Shown here in pieces: positions 26,395 through 35,174 of a stretch of DNA of 64,000 nt. Made by a program: the position numbers and the translations under genes. How positions within the stretch are numbered: position 1 is the first letter of the stretch; each line of letters starts with the position of its first letter. Origin of the DNA: Deltaproteobacteria bacterium (GTDB lineage Bacteria; Myxococcota_A; UBA796; CAJQPC01); NCBI GenBank assembly GCA_016717595.1, contig JADKFE010000021.1:1-64000 (forward strand). The letters run 5' to 3'. Under the pieces are notes generated by a model. The model was not told where the DNA came from. It did no database searches and was given only the letters and a program-made list of their open reading frames with translations.

Positions 26395-28443
26395 ATGAGC
26401 CCAACCCGCACAAACCCATTGATGACCGCCTGGGAGACCCCCTTCGGGATGCCTCCGTTTGACGCCGTGCTCTCTGAAGACTTCTTGCCCGCCCTGGAGC
26501 AGGCCATGGTTGAGCACGCCGCCGAGGTGACACAGATCCTCGACGACCCCGCGCCGCCGAGCTTTGACAACACCGTGTTGGCCTTAGAGCGGTCTGGGCG
26601 CGCCCTGCGCCGGGTGACGTCCTTCTTCTACAACCAGATCTTGGCCAACACCGACGCCGTGCTCGACAGCACGCAGCGGGAGATCGCGCCTCGGCTCTCG
26701 GCCCACTGGAGCGGGATCATCACCGACGCCCGGCTGTTCGCCCGGGTAGACGCCTTATTCAACACGGTAGACGACCTCGGCCTCGACGCCGAGGCGCGGC
26801 GCCTGCTGGAGCGCACACACCTGGGCATGGTGCGCGCCGGGGCGCGGCTGGATGAGGCGGGGCGCGGGCGTATGTCGGCGATCATGGGGGAGCTCGCGGG
26901 GCTCGCCGCGCGCTTCACCCAGAACGTGCAGCACGATGAGCGCACGATCTACCTGCCCCTTGACTCCGACGACGATCTCGACGGCTTGCCCGCGCCGCTC
27001 ATCGCCGCCGCCGCTGAAGCCGCCCGGGAGCGGGGCCTGCCCCATCGGGGCGTCATCACCCTCTCACGGTCCTTGGTCGAGCCGTTTCTGACCTTCTCCC
27101 GCCGCCGCGATCTGCGGGCGCGGGTGTTTGAGCTGTGGATTCGCCGCGGCGAAGGCGGCGGCGAGACGGACAACCTGGGCATTATCACCGAGATCCTTCG
27201 CCTGCGCCGGGAGCGCGCCCAGCTCTTGGGCTACGACACCTTCGCCGACTACAAGCTCGACGACAGCATGGCGAAGACCCCCGACACCGTGCGGGAGCTG
27301 ATCATGGCGGTGTGGCACCCCGCCCTGCGCGCCGCGGAGCAAGAGCGCGCCATGCTCCTCGACGCCGCCGCCGCCGAGGGCCACACCGAGCCCCTCGCGC
27401 CCCACGACTGGCGGTATTTCGCCGAGAAGGTGCGCGCCGCGCGTTTTGATCTGGACGAGGCCGAGCTCAAGCCCTACTTCCCCGTGGACCGTGTGGTCGA
27501 GGCCGCCTTCGCCACGGCGAACCGACTGTTCGGCGTCACCTTCACCCCGGTTCACGGCGTGCCGGTGTACCACCCCGAGGTGCGGGCCTACGAGGTGACC
27601 GACACAGACGGCGCCCACGTCGGCCTGTTCTTGCACGATCTCTACGCCCGCCCCTCCAAACGCTCCGGCGCCTGGGCCTCGGGCTACCGCAACCAAGAGC
27701 GCATCGCCGGGGACGTGCGCCCGATCATCGTCAACGTCCTGAACCTCGCCCGGGCCCCCGAGGGCCAGACGACCTTGCTCACCCTAGACGAGGCGCGGGT
27801 GATCTTCCATGAGCTCGGCCACGGGCTGCACGGCCTGCTCTCGGACGTAAACTATCCCTCCCTCTCAGGCACAAACGTCGCCCGGGACTTCGTCGAGCTG
27901 CCCAGCCAGCTCATGGAGCACTGGATACAGAGCGAGCGCCTGCTCGGCGAGTTCGCCCGCCATGTGGAGACCGGCGAGGTCATCCCCGCGGCCCTGCTCA
28001 CGCGCCTGCGGGCGGCGAAAAACTTCAACCAGGGCTTTGGCACCGTCGAGTTTTTGGCTTCAGCGATGGTCGACCTCGACATGCACACCACAGACGGCCC
28101 CTTGGACGACCCAGCGCGTCTGGAGCGCGAGAGCTTGGACCGCCTGGGCCTGCCCCCGGAGATCATCTCCCGCCACCGCGCGCCCCACTTCGCCCACATC
28201 TTCTCCGGCGACGGCTACTCCGCCGGGTACTACAGCTACCTGTGGTCGGCGGTGCTCGACGCCGACGCCTTCGCCGCGTTTGAGGAGACCGGGGATCTGT
28301 TCGACCCGACCACGGCGAAGCGCCTCAAGGACGTCATCTACTCCGCGGGCGGCCGCCGCCCTGAAGACGAGGCCTACCGTCTGTTCCGCGGCAAGATGCC
28401 CTCCGTAGACGGCCTCTTGCGTGTGCGGGGCTTCGTGAGCTGA
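26395..28443 (+). CDS. M3-family zinc metallopeptidase (oligopeptidase A / dipeptidyl carboxypeptidase-like)
   Basis: 682 aa, start at 26395 with GGAGA upstream. It degrades short peptides in the cytoplasm or periplasm. The zinc motif VIFHELGHGLHGLLS (HExxH) is present, followed by the conserved DFVELPSQLMEHW (third zinc ligand Glu) and HIFSGDGYSAGYYSYLWS, both diagnostic of M3A enzymes. Length matches OpdA/Dcp. No signal peptide is seen, so a cytoplasmic oligopeptidase is most likely. 17 bp after the TIGR03790-like gene, so probably co-transcribed. Confidence 0.93.
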   Translation: MSPTRTNPLMTAWETPFGMPPFDAVLSEDFLPALEQAMVEHAAEVTQILDDPAPPSFDNTVLALERSGRALRRVTSFFYNQILANTDAVLDSTQREIAPRLSAHWSGIITDARLFARVDALFNTVDDLGLDAEARRLLERTHLGMVRAGARLDEAGRGRMSAIMGELAGLAARFTQNVQHDERTIYLPLDSDDDLDGLPAPLIAAAAEAARERGLPHRGVITLSRSLVEPFLTFSRRRDLRARVFELWIRRGEGGGETDNLGIITEILRLRRERAQLLGYDTFADYKLDDSMAKTPDTVRELIMAVWHPALRAAEQERAMLLDAAAAEGHTEPLAPHDWRYFAEKVRAARFDLDEAELKPYFPVDRVVEAAFATANRLFGVTFTPVHGVPVYHPEVRAYEVTDTDGAHVGLFLHDLYARPSKRSGAWASGYRNQERIAGDVRPIIVNVLNLARAPEGQTTLLTLDEARVIFHELGHGLHGLLSDVNYPSLSGTNVARDFVELPSQLMEHWIQSERLLGEFARHVETGEVIPAALLTRLRAAKNFNQGFGTVEFLASAMVDLDMHTTDGPLDDPARLERESLDRLGLPPEIISRHRAPHFAHIFSGDGYSAGYYSYLWSAVLDADAFAAFEETGDLFDPTTAKRLKDVIYSAGGRRPEDEAYRLFRGKMPSVDGLLRVRGFVS

Positions 28444-28447
28444 ACGA

Positions 28448-28819
28448 CTAGAGCTGATCGGCCCGCACACCGTCGGGGTGGGGGCCGAAGCGCGCCTCAA
28501 ACGCGCGTAGACACTCCAGCGCCTCCCAGCGCTGTCCCAGCCGGGCGTAGGCGACGATGAGCAGGCGTAAGGACTGCTCGCGGCTCACGGGGTCACCGTC
28601 CAAGGCGCGCAGAAAACACAGCGCGGCGTGGCGCACGAGGTGGGTCTGTAGGTAGATGAGGCCCAGGTTCTCGTACAGAAACCGCGCGTGCTCCTGGTGC
28701 TCGGGGCCAAGGCCGGTCGTGGCCTCCTCCAGAATGCTGATCGCGCCGTCGAGATCCCGGGCCATAAACCGCTCACCGGCGCGGCGGTTGGCCTCTACGG
28801 TCCAATGAAGCGGCGTCAT
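28448..28819 (-). CDS. Small TPR-repeat protein
   Basis: 123 aa composed of helical pairs of the TPR type (ARDLDGAISILEEATTGLGP, FLYENLGLIYLQTHLVRHAA, LLIVAYARLGQRWEALECLR). Its start overlaps the stop of the methyltransferase gene by 4 bp, so it is probably a partner or substrate adaptor of that enzyme. Convergent with the M3 peptidase, with only 4 bp between stops. Confidence 0.75.
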   Translation of the reverse strand: MTPLHWTVEANRRAGERFMARDLDGAISILEEATTGLGPEHQEHARFLYENLGLIYLQTHLVRHAALCFLRALDGDPVSREQSLRLLIVAYARLGQRWEALECLRAFEARFGPHPDGVRADQL

Positions 28820-29808
28820 GGGCGCTCCAGGCGAGGGGAGGTGGGGGTGTTTTGTAGGTGGGCGGGGTCGGAGGAGAGATCAAACGACATCAGCGTCTCG
28901 CCGCCGCGTCGCAGGGCGCCCGACCAGCGCCAGATCTGCTCGGGGTGCTCGGTGTCCAGGCGAATGTGAACGTCGAGCACGTCGCCGTTCTTGGTGATGA
29001 CGGTGGGGGTGGGGAAGAGGAGCTGGCCCCAGTGGGTGGTGTGCCCGGGGCCGGTGTCTAAGGTGACCGTGGGGGCGAGCTCGGCGACGAACCAGCCCGC
29101 GACGCCGCGCAGCCGCCCGCCGCTGCGCAGGGTGAACTGTGCTTGGTGATCCAGCGGGCGCTCGGCCAGAGAGAGGCGCGGGGGCTCTAAGCGGTGAAAC
29201 AGGGTGGGCTCGGCCAAGGCGGCGTCGGGGCGCAGGTTCACGCCGTAACGATTGTGCAGGGCGGTGGTCCACGCGCTGCCCATCTTGAGGCCCAACATAG
29301 GCCGCTCAAAATGATCCACGGAGCTCAGATGAAAGCCGCCCACCGGCGCGATGAGCAGGTCCACACGCCCGGGGCAGAAGCGCGCGTCGGGCTTCATCCA
29401 GCGCGCCGTGGCCTCAACGACGGGCAACATGCCGTCATCCTCGACGAAGCGGCCCATAAACTCGCTGATCACCAGATCAACGGGCTCCGGCGGCGTGAGG
29501 GAGGTGAACTCAGCCTGAATCACCTCCACCCGATCGCCAAGCCCGTTCTCGGCGACCAGAGATCGGGCGAGGCCCGCGACGGGCATCGACTCGACGGCGT
29601 AGACCTTCTTTGCCCCGGCTCGGGCGGCCAACATCGAGAGCAGGCCCGTGCCCGCGCCTAAGTCAAGCACGACGTCGCCGGGGCGCACCAGCGCCCGGAT
29701 CCCGCGCTCATAGGCGTCGACCCGGGCGAGGTCCTCCAACATCGTGCGGTGGTAATCGAGCCCCCCGCCGTGGCCGCTGGCGCCGATGGGGGGTCGGAGG
29801 GTGGTCAT
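28816..29808 (-). CDS. Protein arginine methyltransferase-like SAM-dependent methyltransferase
   Basis: 330 aa. It shows the PRMT layout rather than a generic methyltransferase. The N-terminal helix is YHRTMLEDLARVDAYERGI, motif I VLDLGAGTGLLSMLAARAGA, post-I YAVESM, and the double-Glu loop VISEFMGRFVEDDGML. The THW-loop equivalent is GHTTHWGQLLFP, in a C-terminal beta-barrel-like region. In the double-E loop the second acidic position aligned to PRMT1 Glu153 is Asp; the first Glu is kept. Bacterial PRMT homologues are uncommon and mostly uncharacterised. Co-translated with a TPR protein, which may deliver substrates. A GGAG precedes the ATG at 29808. Confidence 0.85.
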   Translation of the reverse strand: MTTLRPPIGASGHGGGLDYHRTMLEDLARVDAYERGIRALVRPGDVVLDLGAGTGLLSMLAARAGAKKVYAVESMPVAGLARSLVAENGLGDRVEVIQAEFTSLTPPEPVDLVISEFMGRFVEDDGMLPVVEATARWMKPDARFCPGRVDLLIAPVGGFHLSSVDHFERPMLGLKMGSAWTTALHNRYGVNLRPDAALAEPTLFHRLEPPRLSLAERPLDHQAQFTLRSGGRLRGVAGWFVAELAPTVTLDTGPGHTTHWGQLLFPTPTVITKNGDVLDVHIRLDTEHPEQIWRWSGALRRGGETLMSFDLSSDPAHLQNTPTSPRLERP

Positions 29809-29874
29809 GTCGGGCTCCGCGAGGGGGTTCGGGCGTTCACCCTACCACACCCGCGGCGCCGCGCGGCCCCAGAC

Positions 29875-32724
29875 CTACCAGTCGATGACGTAGATCCGGC
29901 CATAACCGACAGACGAAGAGGTCGCGCCGTAGCCATGCGCGGTGACGGCGAGGTCATCGACGCCATCGCTGTTGAAGTCGCCCGTGGCCAAGGTGGCGCC
30001 GAAGAAGTCTACGGAGTTCTCACCTTGGAGCCCCCCATCAGCGTCCTCTTCTGTGAGCGAGGCGCCCGCGGCCGCCAAGGAGTCGCCGTGGTAGACGTAG
30101 ACCTGGCCCACGGTGTTGGCCTCGCCGTAGGTGTACGAGACGCCGTCCGGCGCGCCGATGGCGAGGTCGTCCACGCCGTCGCCGGTGTAGTCGCCCACGG
30201 AGAGGCCGTGGCCGAAGTACGACGGGCCGCCGCCGCTCTCAATCGTCAGGTCGGCGTCGGTCACCGAGACGGTGCCGGTGATCGACGTGGCCGTGTCCCA
30301 GAACAGGTAGACGGTCTCCTCATAGGGGCTGGCGACGGCGAGATCGGTCTTGCCGTCGTTGTCAAAGTCGCCCAGCGCCACGCCGCCCCGGCGACCGAGG
30401 CGCTCGTCGCGGCCCGCGCCCTGAATGACCGTCTTCGCCCCTGAAGACACGGTGCTGTCGACGTTGAGGCTCGACGCGCCGCTCCAGATGTAGATCGCCC
30501 CGGCGTCGGTGCGGGCGTCGGAGTTGCCCGGCGCGCCCATGGCGAGGTCGTCGTAGCCGTCGCCGTTGAGGTCGCCGCCGCCGAGCCAGGCGCCGAGGTA
30601 ATCGTCGTCGTCGCCGTCGAGGAGCAGCTCGCTGTCGGTGAGGTCGAGGTCGTCGCCGCTCGAGAGGCCCGCGCCGTCGAAGCCGTACACCGCGCCGTTG
30701 TAGTCGTTGCCCCCATAGGCCGGGTCGCCGTAGACCACCTCGGTGTAACCATCCGCGTCAAGATCGAGGTGGTTGATGATCATCGTGTGGTAGGTGGGGC
30801 CGTCGTAGCCGTTCTGCATGTAGGTCTCGGCGCCCTCAAACTCCACAGACGCGCCGTCGCCCGCGTCGGCGCTGGAGAGTGAGCCGGAGAAGACAACGCC
30901 CCCGGCGTTAGACCCGTAATAGTAGCCATAGTAGGCGTCGGTGGCCGACCACGCGAGGTCGGCTTTGCCGTCGCCGTTCACGTCGCCGAAGCTCTGGGGG
31001 ACGTGACCGAGGTACTCTCGCTCGTCACCGGCGTAGGTGTAGTCGGCGTAGGTGCTCACCGAGCCCGCCCAGGTGGTGTAATCGGCGCCGCTGACGACGT
31101 AGAGGGTGCCTTCGCTGCTAGAACCGCGGTAGATCGCGCCCGTGGCGAGGTCCACCACGCCGTCTCCGGTGATGTCACCCACGCCCAGGGCCGTGTGGAA
31201 GCCCAGCCAAGAGTCGCTGTCTTGGCCGGTGAGATAGCCGCCGGCCACGTCGATCACGGGCACGACGTCTACGGATCCGTCACAGTCGTTGTCGATGCCG
31301 TCCCAGACCTCATCGGCGTCAGGGCCAACGGCGTCGTCGTCATCATCACAGTCGCCCGCGTCTACGGAGTACCCGTCGCCGTCGTGATCGACGCTCGTGC
31401 AGTTGTCGTTCAGCGCGCCGGGGCTGCCTTTGTCACCGCCGCTCAGGGACGAGCTCGCGGCGCACCAGCGCGTCACGTCGGCGGCGTCGGTGAGGGTCAA
31501 GAAGGTGTCGTCGAGGTTGGCGGCGGCGCCCGCGGAGATCGGCCACGAGGTCGTGTACGCCAGGGTGAAGACCGTCACGCTGCCGCCGGTGAGGGTCAAG
31601 GTGTCGCCGCCGTCGGCCAAGGTGAAGCCCGAGCCCGCCCAAGACCAGTCCACGGCGGCGCCGCCGTTGGTGGTGGTGTCGCTGCTGGCGCCGAGCACGG
31701 CGTAGCCGCCGATGGGGAGGATGAGGTCGGCGTCGAGGGTGAACGAGCCGCCTTTGGTGGAGCTGAGCGTGAAGCCCTTGAGGTTCAGCGCGCGCCCGGA
31801 GTTGTTGAGCACCTCGATGTACTCGCCGACGCTGTCATCGACGGCGCGGGGGTTCACCAGCAGCTCAGTGAAGAAGGCGTCTCCGGCGGTGATCAGCGTG
31901 TCATCGGCGAGGCCTGAGCAGTCGTTGTCGAAGGCGTCAGGCACCTCCTCTTTGCCCGGGCCGACCTCTGCGTTGGTGTCGTCACAGTCTTCGCCGCCGC
32001 CGATGAGGGCGTCGGCGCCGTCGCCGTCTTGATCGTAGTCGCTGCCGCCGGAGCAGTCGGTGTCTACGCCGTCGTACCAGGTCTCCGGCGCGCCGGTGTA
32101 GACGTCGGGGTTGAGATCGTCACAGTCTTCGCCGCCGCCCACCGTGGCGTCTTGGCCGTCGCCGTCTTGATCATAGTCGCTGCCGCCGGAGCAGTCGGCG
32201 TCCACGCCGTCGTACCAGGTCTCCGTCGCGCCGGGGTTCACCGCGGCGTCAAAGTCATCACAGTCGTCCCCACCCGCGCCCGGCGCTAGGTACCCGTCCT
32301 CATCAAAGTCAGAGGAGGCCGAGGCTTTGAGCGCCACCTCCCCGGTCTGTCCATCCGTCGAGGTCACCCGCAGCACACCCTCGTAGAGCTCCTCATCGGG
32401 GGCGGTGAACGCCACCACCAGATCCCCGCTGGCGCCGGGGCTCAGGCTCAGAGTGCCCTCAACAATGGTGAAGGTCGTCGAGCCCTCAACCGCCGCCACG
32501 AGCTCCAACGACGCCACCCCTTCACAGTCGTTGAGCACGGCGAGGCTCTGCGTCGAGGCCTGGCCGACGCTCACCCCCGCCCACTGCAGCTCCGTCGCGC
32601 CCAACGAGAGCACGGGGCAAGCGTCATCCTCAACGCCGGGGCCGTCCCCGGTGTCATCCAGGACGATAGAGCCTTTTGAACAGCCAAGGGCGAGCAGGAG
32701 GACGAGCAGAGACGGGGCGCGCAT
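29875..32724 (-). CDS. Large lipoprotein: MopE-type repeats, lamin-tail domain and FG-GAP propeller
   Basis: 949 aa, start at 32724 (signal ends at lipobox LALGC). Order: an ASH/choice-of-anchor-like beta domain (~40-150); three MopE-type units (~155-290); a lamin tail domain (FFTELLVNPRAVDDSVGEYI, LNLKGFTLSSTKGGSFTLD; ~295-450); another MopE unit (DCDDDDDAVGPDADEVWDGI). From ~500 come FG-GAP repeats with calcium loops (GDITGDGVVDLATGA, GDVNGDGKADLAWSA, GDLNGDGYDDLAMGAPG, GDFDNDGKTDLAVASP, GDYTGDGVDDLAIGAPD, GDFNSDGVDDLAVTA). Surface-anchored, calcium-dependent adhesin-like architecture. Two adjacent MopE units are a near-exact DNA duplication. Confidence 0.88.
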   Translation of the reverse strand: MRAPSLLVLLLALGCSKGSIVLDDTGDGPGVEDDACPVLSLGATELQWAGVSVGQASTQSLAVLNDCEGVASLELVAAVEGSTTFTIVEGTLSLSPGASGDLVVAFTAPDEELYEGVLRVTSTDGQTGEVALKASASSDFDEDGYLAPGAGGDDCDDFDAAVNPGATETWYDGVDADCSGGSDYDQDGDGQDATVGGGEDCDDLNPDVYTGAPETWYDGVDTDCSGGSDYDQDGDGADALIGGGEDCDDTNAEVGPGKEEVPDAFDNDCSGLADDTLITAGDAFFTELLVNPRAVDDSVGEYIEVLNNSGRALNLKGFTLSSTKGGSFTLDADLILPIGGYAVLGASSDTTTNGGAAVDWSWAGSGFTLADGGDTLTLTGGSVTVFTLAYTTSWPISAGAAANLDDTFLTLTDAADVTRWCAASSSLSGGDKGSPGALNDNCTSVDHDGDGYSVDAGDCDDDDDAVGPDADEVWDGIDNDCDGSVDVVPVIDVAGGYLTGQDSDSWLGFHTALGVGDITGDGVVDLATGAIYRGSSSEGTLYVVSGADYTTWAGSVSTYADYTYAGDEREYLGHVPQSFGDVNGDGKADLAWSATDAYYGYYYGSNAGGVVFSGSLSSADAGDGASVEFEGAETYMQNGYDGPTYHTMIINHLDLDADGYTEVVYGDPAYGGNDYNGAVYGFDGAGLSSGDDLDLTDSELLLDGDDDDYLGAWLGGGDLNGDGYDDLAMGAPGNSDARTDAGAIYIWSGASSLNVDSTVSSGAKTVIQGAGRDERLGRRGGVALGDFDNDGKTDLAVASPYEETVYLFWDTATSITGTVSVTDADLTIESGGGPSYFGHGLSVGDYTGDGVDDLAIGAPDGVSYTYGEANTVGQVYVYHGDSLAAAGASLTEEDADGGLQGENSVDFFGATLATGDFNSDGVDDLAVTAHGYGATSSSVGYGRIYVIDW
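31982..32257 (-). repeat. 138-bp tandem duplication inside the large lipoprotein
   Basis: Two consecutive 138-bp units (31982-32119, 32120-32257), each encoding 46 residues with GEDCDD, ETWYDGVD and CSGGSDYDQDGDG. They differ at scattered positions. A third, diverged copy begins at 32258. The unit boundary coincides with a MopE repeat, so this is a recent repeat expansion. Confidence 0.85.
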
Positions 32725-32805
32725 GGGGGGACCTCTTCGTGGTGGGCACAGGGTGACCAAACTTCATGCTCTCCGATAGCGCGCGTTGATTCTCTGACAC
32801 AGCTC

Positions 32806-33850
32806 TTACAACCGGGTGAGCAAGCCCGTGAGGGGGTGTTGGTGCGCCTCAAGACTTAGCTCGGGATGGCGCGAAGAGTAAGTGTTGATGAACAGGACGT
32901 TTGCGCCGCTCTGCGCCGTCGCCATCCACTCCAGGCAGCAGGCCAGGGCCTTCCCGGTGTAGGTGGGGTCGAGGGTGAGGCCCAACGAGTCGCGGGCGAA
33001 GGCGCGGGCGGCCTCTCCGGCGGGGGTGGGGTGGCCGTACCCGGCGCCGATCACGCCGTCGTGCAGCACCAAGCGGGCGGGATCGTAGGGGGGGCAGTCG
33101 GCTCCGGAGGCCCGCAGCCGTCTCGCCGTGGCCTCGCCGAGCCAGCTCAGCGCGGTCTGTGAGATAAACGCGCCCTCGACGACCCGCACCCCATGAACAC
33201 GGGTGGGCAGAGACGTGAGCCCGAGGCCCAGGGTGAGGCCCACGGCGGTGCCGCCGGAGCCCACGGGCACGAAGAGGTCTGTGGGCGGAGGCATGAGCCC
33301 GGCCTTGACCTGGGCCTCGATCTCCAGGGCCCCGGCGACCCAGCCCAGATCCCCAAGCTCCCCGGTGCCGCCGGCCCACACAAAGCTCGGCCAAGGACGC
33401 TGGGCCCGCCGCCCGGCGATGAGCGCCTTGAGCCCCGCCCACGGCAGGCCGACCATGCTCCCCGCGGGCTGCACAGACGCGGCGTAGGCGTTTAAGGAGC
33501 GCGGCGTTCTGTCGGGCGTGCTCGGTGTCGGGCTGGGGAAAGACGACGGCGCGTAACGAGACGCCGTGCGCCGGGCCGTAGAGCGCGGCGGCGACGAGGT
33601 AGTTGCTGCCCACGCCGCCCAAGGTGAGCAGCTCACCGCCCCTCGCGGCCACGTCGGGCAAGATCCACTCCAGCTTTCGGACCTTGTTTCCGCCGTACAC
33701 CGTGCCCGCGCGGTCCTCCCGCTTCACCCACAGCCGGGCGCCGCCCCGATCTCCGGCCTCGGCGCGCTCGATCGGCGTCTCCCCGCCACACAAGGACACC
33801 GACGGCAGACGAAGACCAGGGAGGCGCGCGCGGAGCAGCTCGGCGGACAT
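32806..33850 (-). CDS. PLP-dependent ACC deaminase / D-cysteine desulfhydrase family enzyme (frame break at AAA ~33491)
   Basis: About 347 aa after correction; ATG 33850 is preceded by AGGAG. The family PLP-lysine segment GTVYGGNKVRKLEWIL and TLGGVGSNY are in the first frame. After a break at CTTAAACGCC the second frame supplies NAYAASVQPAGSMVGL, LFVPVGSGGTAVGLTLGLGL (phosphate-binding loop) and the C-terminus DPTYTGKALACCLEW. Removing one A from the AAA run joins them. It could be 1-aminocyclopropane-1-carboxylate deaminase or D-cysteine desulfhydrase; the discriminating residues cannot be judged here. Confidence 0.85.
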
Positions 33851-33887
33851 CGGGACTCCTGAAGAAACACTTGGAGCTTGTAGCCCG

Positions 33888-35165
33888 ATGGCCCCCAGCG
33901 CGGCTATCGTGGCGGGCATGGACTGCCTCACCGATGACCTGATCTCCGCCGCCAACGGCGGGCCCCCCTTCACCCTGCCCGAGCCGCCCCCGGCGCTTTA
34001 TGAGGCCGCGGCGCCGCCGCCGCCCGGCGCGAAGGGGCTGTACGGCGGGCGAATGGACAACCACGTCGACTCCGCGAACTTCACCGTGGCCTGGGCGGAC
34101 GGCGACGCGACGACGAGCGCCGCGGACGACGCGAGCGAGGCCTTGGAGGCGGCGTGGACGGCCCTGGTCGAGGAGCAAGGCTGGGCGCCGCCGGTCTCCT
34201 CGGACGATTACTTCGTGTGGGTCATCCTCGACCCCACCTTGAGCGGCACGGGCCTCACCTATGAGCTGGCCACAGACGACTACCCCGACGGCTACCCGGT
34301 GATCCTGCTCAACCCGACCTACGCCTCCAACGCCCGCTTCTGGAAGAGCCTCGCCGCGCATGAGCTGAACCACGCCCTGCAGTACGCGCGGCGAGAGTAC
34401 CTCACCGGCCGTGAGGAGCCCTGGTACTGGGAGGCGAGCGCCGAGTGGGGCGCTGAGCTGGCGTTGCCCGACGTGGACATGTACGCAACAAGCTCGGTGT
34501 ATTACGCCGACGCCACAGAGGCCCGCTACAGCTCCATGGAGGGCTATCACCAGTACGGGATGTTCCCGCTCAACGCTTTTGTTGAAGAGACGATGACCGG
34601 CGACGGGGGCATGTTGGCCGTGTGGGAGCGCAGCGAGGCCCTCTCGGGCGAGCGCTGGGACGCGGTGCTCGCCGACGCGCTGGGGGTGGACGCCCTGACG
34701 CTCTTCGCCGGTTTCTCAGGGGCCTACGCCGCCGAGACGCTGCGGGAGAGCTCGAAGTATGAGCGCCCGGCGGAGATCGTGGCCTTTGACGGCGCAGAGC
34801 GGATGGGCCAGGTCAACTACCTGGGCAGCGACGTGTTCGTGGCGAGCCGGGGCATGTGGGTAGACCTCAGCGAGGGCGACGCGCTGTTGGCCAACGCCGA
34901 CGGCGTCGGCGCGCGGCTGTGGGTAGACGCCGGAGATCACTTCACCGTGACTGGCGCTGAAGACGGCGCGCCCTACACCCTCATGGAGGGGGAGGGGGAC
35001 ACGGGCCTGGTGGACGAGGATGACGGCGGCGGCGGCGGCGGCGGCAAGTCGGGCGGCGGCACCTGCGGCCTCACGCGGCCAAGCCACGGCGCGGGCTGGC
35101 TCGGTCTGATCGGCCTGTTGGCCCTCGGACGCCGGCGGCGCTCACCTCGGGGCCGACTCGGTTAG
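33888..35165 (+). CDS. Putative zinc metalloprotease with MYXO-CTERM-like tag
   Basis: 425 aa. A zinc motif SLAAHELNHALQYARR (HExxH type) is followed 20 residues on by WYWEASAEWGAELALPDVD, where a Glu could be the third ligand, as in gluzincin-like proteases. The C-terminus has a poly-Gly run, GGGTCGLT, a hydrophobic helix (GWLGLIGLLALG) and RRRRSPRG, the layout of the MYXO-CTERM sorting tag (Cys, helix, Arg cluster). This predicts export and cell-surface anchoring. Oddly, neither the ATG at 33888 nor the one at 33918 gives a clear signal peptide; only 37 bp separate it from the divergent gene, so the real start may be misread. Confidence 0.75.
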   Translation: MAPSAAIVAGMDCLTDDLISAANGGPPFTLPEPPPALYEAAAPPPPGAKGLYGGRMDNHVDSANFTVAWADGDATTSAADDASEALEAAWTALVEEQGWAPPVSSDDYFVWVILDPTLSGTGLTYELATDDYPDGYPVILLNPTYASNARFWKSLAAHELNHALQYARREYLTGREEPWYWEASAEWGAELALPDVDMYATSSVYYADATEARYSSMEGYHQYGMFPLNAFVEETMTGDGGMLAVWERSEALSGERWDAVLADALGVDALTLFAGFSGAYAAETLRESSKYERPAEIVAFDGAERMGQVNYLGSDVFVASRGMWVDLSEGDALLANADGVGARLWVDAGDHFTVTGAEDGAPYTLMEGEGDTGLVDEDDGGGGGGGKSGGGTCGLTRPSHGAGWLGLIGLLALGRRRRSPRGRLG

Positions 35166-35174
35166 AGGGCCGCC

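Noticed and set aside
31982..32257. Regular repeats that could suggest a CRISPR array
   Set aside because: The 138-bp units are contiguous, in frame and encode MopE repeats; no short repeats with unique spacers occur anywhere in the window.
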